DNA of 32,071 bases from Flavonifractor plautii ATCC 29863 (GTDB lineage: Bacteria; Bacillota; Clostridia; Oscillospirales; Oscillospiraceae): contig NZ_JH417792.1 in assembly GCF_000239295.1 (NCBI RefSeq), forward strand, positions 1-32,071, written 5' to 3'. This document shows, piece by piece, positions 30,754 through 32,071 of the stretch. Both the position numbers and the translations under genes were made by a program. The stretch's first letter is position 1. Each line of letters begins with the position of its first letter. The notes beneath the pieces are model-generated. The model did not search any database and was not told the origin of the DNA. It saw only the letters and a program-made list of their open reading frames with translations.

Positions 30754-31323
30754 ATGGCAAAACTCTATTTCCGTTACGGGGTCATGGGCTCCAGCAAGAC
30801 GGCCAACGCGCTGATGGTGCGCTACAACTACGAGGAGCGGGGCCAGGACGCCCTGCTGGTCAAGCCCGCGGTGGATCAGCGGGACGGGGCCCGGTTCGTG
30901 GCCTCCCGGGCGGGGCTGAGCCACCCGTGCATCTACTTCTCCGACCTGATGGAGATGACGCCCCGCCAGCTCAAGCCCTACGCCTGCATCATCGTGGACG
31001 AGGCCCAGTTCCTCACCCGGGACGAGGTGCGCTACCTCACCGATCTGGTGGACGACTGGAACATCCCCGTCATCTGCTACGGCCTGCGCACCGACTTCAA
31101 GGGGGAGCTGTTCCCCGGCTCGGCGGAGCTGCTGGCCACGGCGGACGTGATCGAGGAGGTCAAGACCATCTGCTGGTGCGGCAAGAAGGCCCTGTGCAAC
31201 GCCCGCTTTGACGAGAGCGGCCACGTCATCAAGGAGGGCGAGCAGGTGGTGCTGGGGGCCAACGACAAGTACATCGGCCTGTGCCGCAAGCACTGGAAAG
31301 AGGGCAACTTAGGGCCGCAGTAA
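30754..31323 (+). CDS. tdk: Thymidine kinase
   Basis: Predicted 189-aa type II (TK1-like) thymidine kinase that salvages thymidine to dTMP. The P-loop is GVMGSSKT at residues 9-16. The Mg/ATP motif is CIIVDEAQFL, and the active-site segment is YGLRTDFKGELFPGSAELLA. Zinc-site cysteines are C140 and C142, with C177 and H180 near the end. ATG 30754 follows GCGGGAGGAA. The 3' end overlaps by 15 bases the convergent small gene on the other strand, so the two messages could pair. Confidence 0.95.
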   Translation: MAKLYFRYGVMGSSKTANALMVRYNYEERGQDALLVKPAVDQRDGARFVASRAGLSHPCIYFSDLMEMTPRQLKPYACIIVDEAQFLTRDEVRYLTDLVDDWNIPVICYGLRTDFKGELFPGSAELLATADVIEEVKTICWCGKKALCNARFDESGHVIKEGEQVVLGANDKYIGLCRKHWKEGNLGPQ

Positions 31324-31491
31324 CTCCGGGCCCATGCACTCCACGGCCAGCAGGAAGCCCAGCCGCAGCCCCTCGGAGAAGGCGTACTGTCCGTGGCCCA
31401 GCACGGGGCTGTCCCGCAGCTCCTCCGGCCAGTGCCGGGGGTTCGGATGGCCGACGAAATATTGATAGAGTTCTTCCATCGCAGGGTACAT
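31309..31491 (-). CDS. Unrecognised 60-aa protein divergent to the XRE regulator
   Basis: The start ATG 31491 (MYPAMEELYQYFVGHPNPRH) is nine bases after AAGGAG; the ATG at 31500 is too close to that site. The protein has an aromatic N-terminus and a C-terminal helix YAFSEGLRLGFLLAVECMG. That helix resembles the ends of small conserved clostridial proteins, but I cannot name a family. The promoter is a full consensus, so it should be well expressed unless repressed. It overlaps the end of tdk. The role is unknown. Confidence 0.65.
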   Translation of the reverse strand: MYPAMEELYQYFVGHPNPRHWPEELRDSPVLGHGQYAFSEGLRLGFLLAVECMGPELLRP

Positions 31492-31507
31492 GAAAAGCAT
31501 CTCCTTT

Positions 31508-31536
31508 TTGGACGTTTTAGTCAATAAGATTATAAT
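31508..31536 (+). promoter_or_regulatory. Possible promoter of the XRE gene
   Basis: TATAAT at 31531-31536 overlaps the minus-strand -10 box. A weak -35, TTGGAC, is at 31508-31513 with a 17-base spacer. The start site would be near 31543, within the palindrome, so one bound repressor would affect both genes. Confidence 0.5.
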
Positions 31537-31557
31537 TGACTTATTAGTCAATGTCAA
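31529..31557 (-). promoter_or_regulatory. Perfect consensus promoter of the 60-aa gene
   Basis: On the minus strand TTGACA (31552-31557), 17 bases, then TATAAT (31529-31534): full match to the sigma-A consensus. The start site lies near 31522, about 31 bases before the start codon. Its spacer is the palindrome described separately. Confidence 0.9.
31535..31552. promoter_or_regulatory. Palindromic operator ATTGACT-TATT-AGTCAAT
   Basis: Two 7-base arms of an exact palindrome fill the spacer of the minus-strand promoter. A third copy of AGTCAAT lies at 31519-31525. Repeated AGTCAAT half-sites between the two divergent genes are the likely binding sites of the adjacent XRE protein. Confidence 0.75.
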
Positions 31558-31566
31558 GGAGCACTT

Positions 31567-31785
31567 ATGGATTTTTGTCAAAAACTTTTACAGCTCCGTT
31601 CCGAAAAGAAAGTGACACAGGAAGCGGTGGCGACGGCATGCGGCATGACGCTGCGGCAGTACCACCGCTTTGAAAAGGGTGAACAGAAGCCGGGGTTTGA
31701 CAATCTGCGGAACATGGCGGACTTTTACGGGGTGTCGGTGGACTGGCTGATGGGTCGCACGGAGCGCCGGGAGGTCTGGCGGTAA
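31567..31785 (+). CDS. XRE family helix-turn-helix regulator
   Basis: Predicted 72-aa single-domain DNA-binding protein starting at ATG 31567 after AAGGAG. The five-helix XRE fold is visible: FCQKLLQLRSEKKVTQEAVA, the recognition part CGMTLRQYHRFEKGEQKP, and LRNMADFYGVSVDWLMGRTE. No ligand or protease domain is attached. Such small regulators repress nearby genes, often including themselves. Layout suggests it controls the divergent 60-aa gene. The region is more AT-rich than the rest of the window. Confidence 0.9.
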   Translation: MDFCQKLLQLRSEKKVTQEAVATACGMTLRQYHRFEKGEQKPGFDNLRNMADFYGVSVDWLMGRTERREVWR

Positions 31786-31789
31786 CCGG

Positions 31790-32071
31790 GCCCTGTAGGG
31801 GCGGCCTTTATGGCCGCCCGCAGGCGATCGCCAGGGTCGCCTCAACGCTCCTCCGCGTAGGGACCGACGCCCCAGGGCGGCCTCTCTTGCCCCTCTGGGG
31901 CAATTCACCTTCTGCCCACATCGGCCCGCCTTGTGCCAGGCTGGCGCACCTTCCATGTTACCATTTTTGACACCTGTTTCCTTGTCATGCCTCCGGCGGG
32001 CCCCTTTCTGGGCGGCCAGAAAGGGGCGAAAGAGCCGGTTAAGGCGGGGGATTCCGATTTCCCCCGCCTTA
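31790..32071. other. Non-coding tail of the window with intergenic hairpin repeats
   Basis: I see no gene here. It contains the hairpin GGGCGGCC-TTTAT-GGCCGCCC (about 31799-31819), a short pair of CCCCTCTGGGGC-like elements, and a pair GCCCCTTTCTGG / CCAGAAAGGGGC (about 31999-32027). These resemble the dispersed GC-rich intergenic repeats found in many Oscillospiraceae genomes. That identity is from memory and was not searched. Confidence 0.6.
32040..32071. terminator. 12-bp perfect hairpin at the right edge
   Basis: TAAGGCGGGGGA (32040-32051) and TCCCCCGCCTTA (32060-32071) pair perfectly around TTCCGATT. It ends exactly at the window edge, so the following bases, and any T run, cannot be seen. 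It probably ends a gene to the right on the minus strand or marks the end of the XRE message. Confidence 0.55.

Noticed and set aside
31309-31785. Toxin-antitoxin pair
   Set aside because: The genes are divergent rather than cotranscribed, and the 60-aa protein matches no toxin that I recognise. Kept only as a regulated pair.
31588-31956. 122-codon minus-strand frame over the XRE gene
   Set aside because: It is the antisense of the XRE gene and the hairpin-rich tail, with no ribosome site and no protein-like pattern.

Overview
The window looks like a chromosome segment of a high-GC, anaerobic, low-copy Firmicute of the Oscillospiraceae/Clostridia type. The reasons are the purine-rich AGGAGG ribosome sites, the PadR/HAAS regulatory genes, the ECF sigma factor paired with a DUF4179-like membrane protein, a C_GCAxxG_C_C protein, pyruvate carboxylase and the PBSX-type phage genes. 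The genus cannot be fixed by reading alone.

Region 1 (about 100-13,270, all on +) is a tightly packed contractile-tail phage-particle operon. Its order is small terminase, large terminase, portal, prohead protease, decoration protein, major capsid protein, three connector/completion proteins, sheath, tube, frameshifted tail chaperone, a 186-aa protein in the tape-measure slot, LysM protein, hub, spike, gp25-like wedge, gpJ-like wedge and gpI-like protein. The order is that of Bacillus PBSX, a particle that packages host DNA. However, there is no recognisable tape measure, no tail fibre after gpI, and no lysis, integrase or replication gene inside the window. The small terminase also lacks a DNA-binding N-terminal half. 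Together these suggest a reduced, possibly domesticated, gene-transfer-agent-like particle with a very short contractile tail; this is an inference. Clear details are a -1 frameshift signal in the chaperone gene (A7 run plus a perfect 12-bp stem), a diverged second copy of the portal 3' end whose coding differences are all synonymous, and a one-base frame break in the gpJ-like gene. A 36-bp perfect palindrome ends the operon.

Region 2 (18,591 down to 13,285, all on -) is a PadR-controlled operon. It holds PadR, then three tandem copies of a two-gene cassette (a HAAS-domain membrane protein A and a single-pass membrane protein B), then a small secreted SLH protein. Stop and start codons overlap through most of the operon. 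A consensus promoter (TTGACA-17-TAAAAT) is embedded in a perfect 19-bp-arm inverted repeat just upstream of padR.

Region 3 (18,598-23,212, on -) carries a 2-hydroxyacid dehydrogenase and a full-length pyruvate carboxylase with its own promoter. Region 4 (23,310-26,366, on +) carries recG, a GNAT acetyltransferase and a C_GCAxxG_C_C protein. Region 5 (28,214 down to 26,379, on -) is an ECF sigma factor with a DUF4179-like membrane protein. Region 6 (28,273-31,323, on +) is mutY, an aldehyde dehydrogenase and thymidine kinase. Region 7 (31,309-31,785) is a 60-aa protein and an XRE regulator transcribed divergently from overlapping promoters around a palindrome. The last 280 bases are non-coding and full of hairpins. 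No tRNA, rRNA, CRISPR array or insertion sequence was seen.
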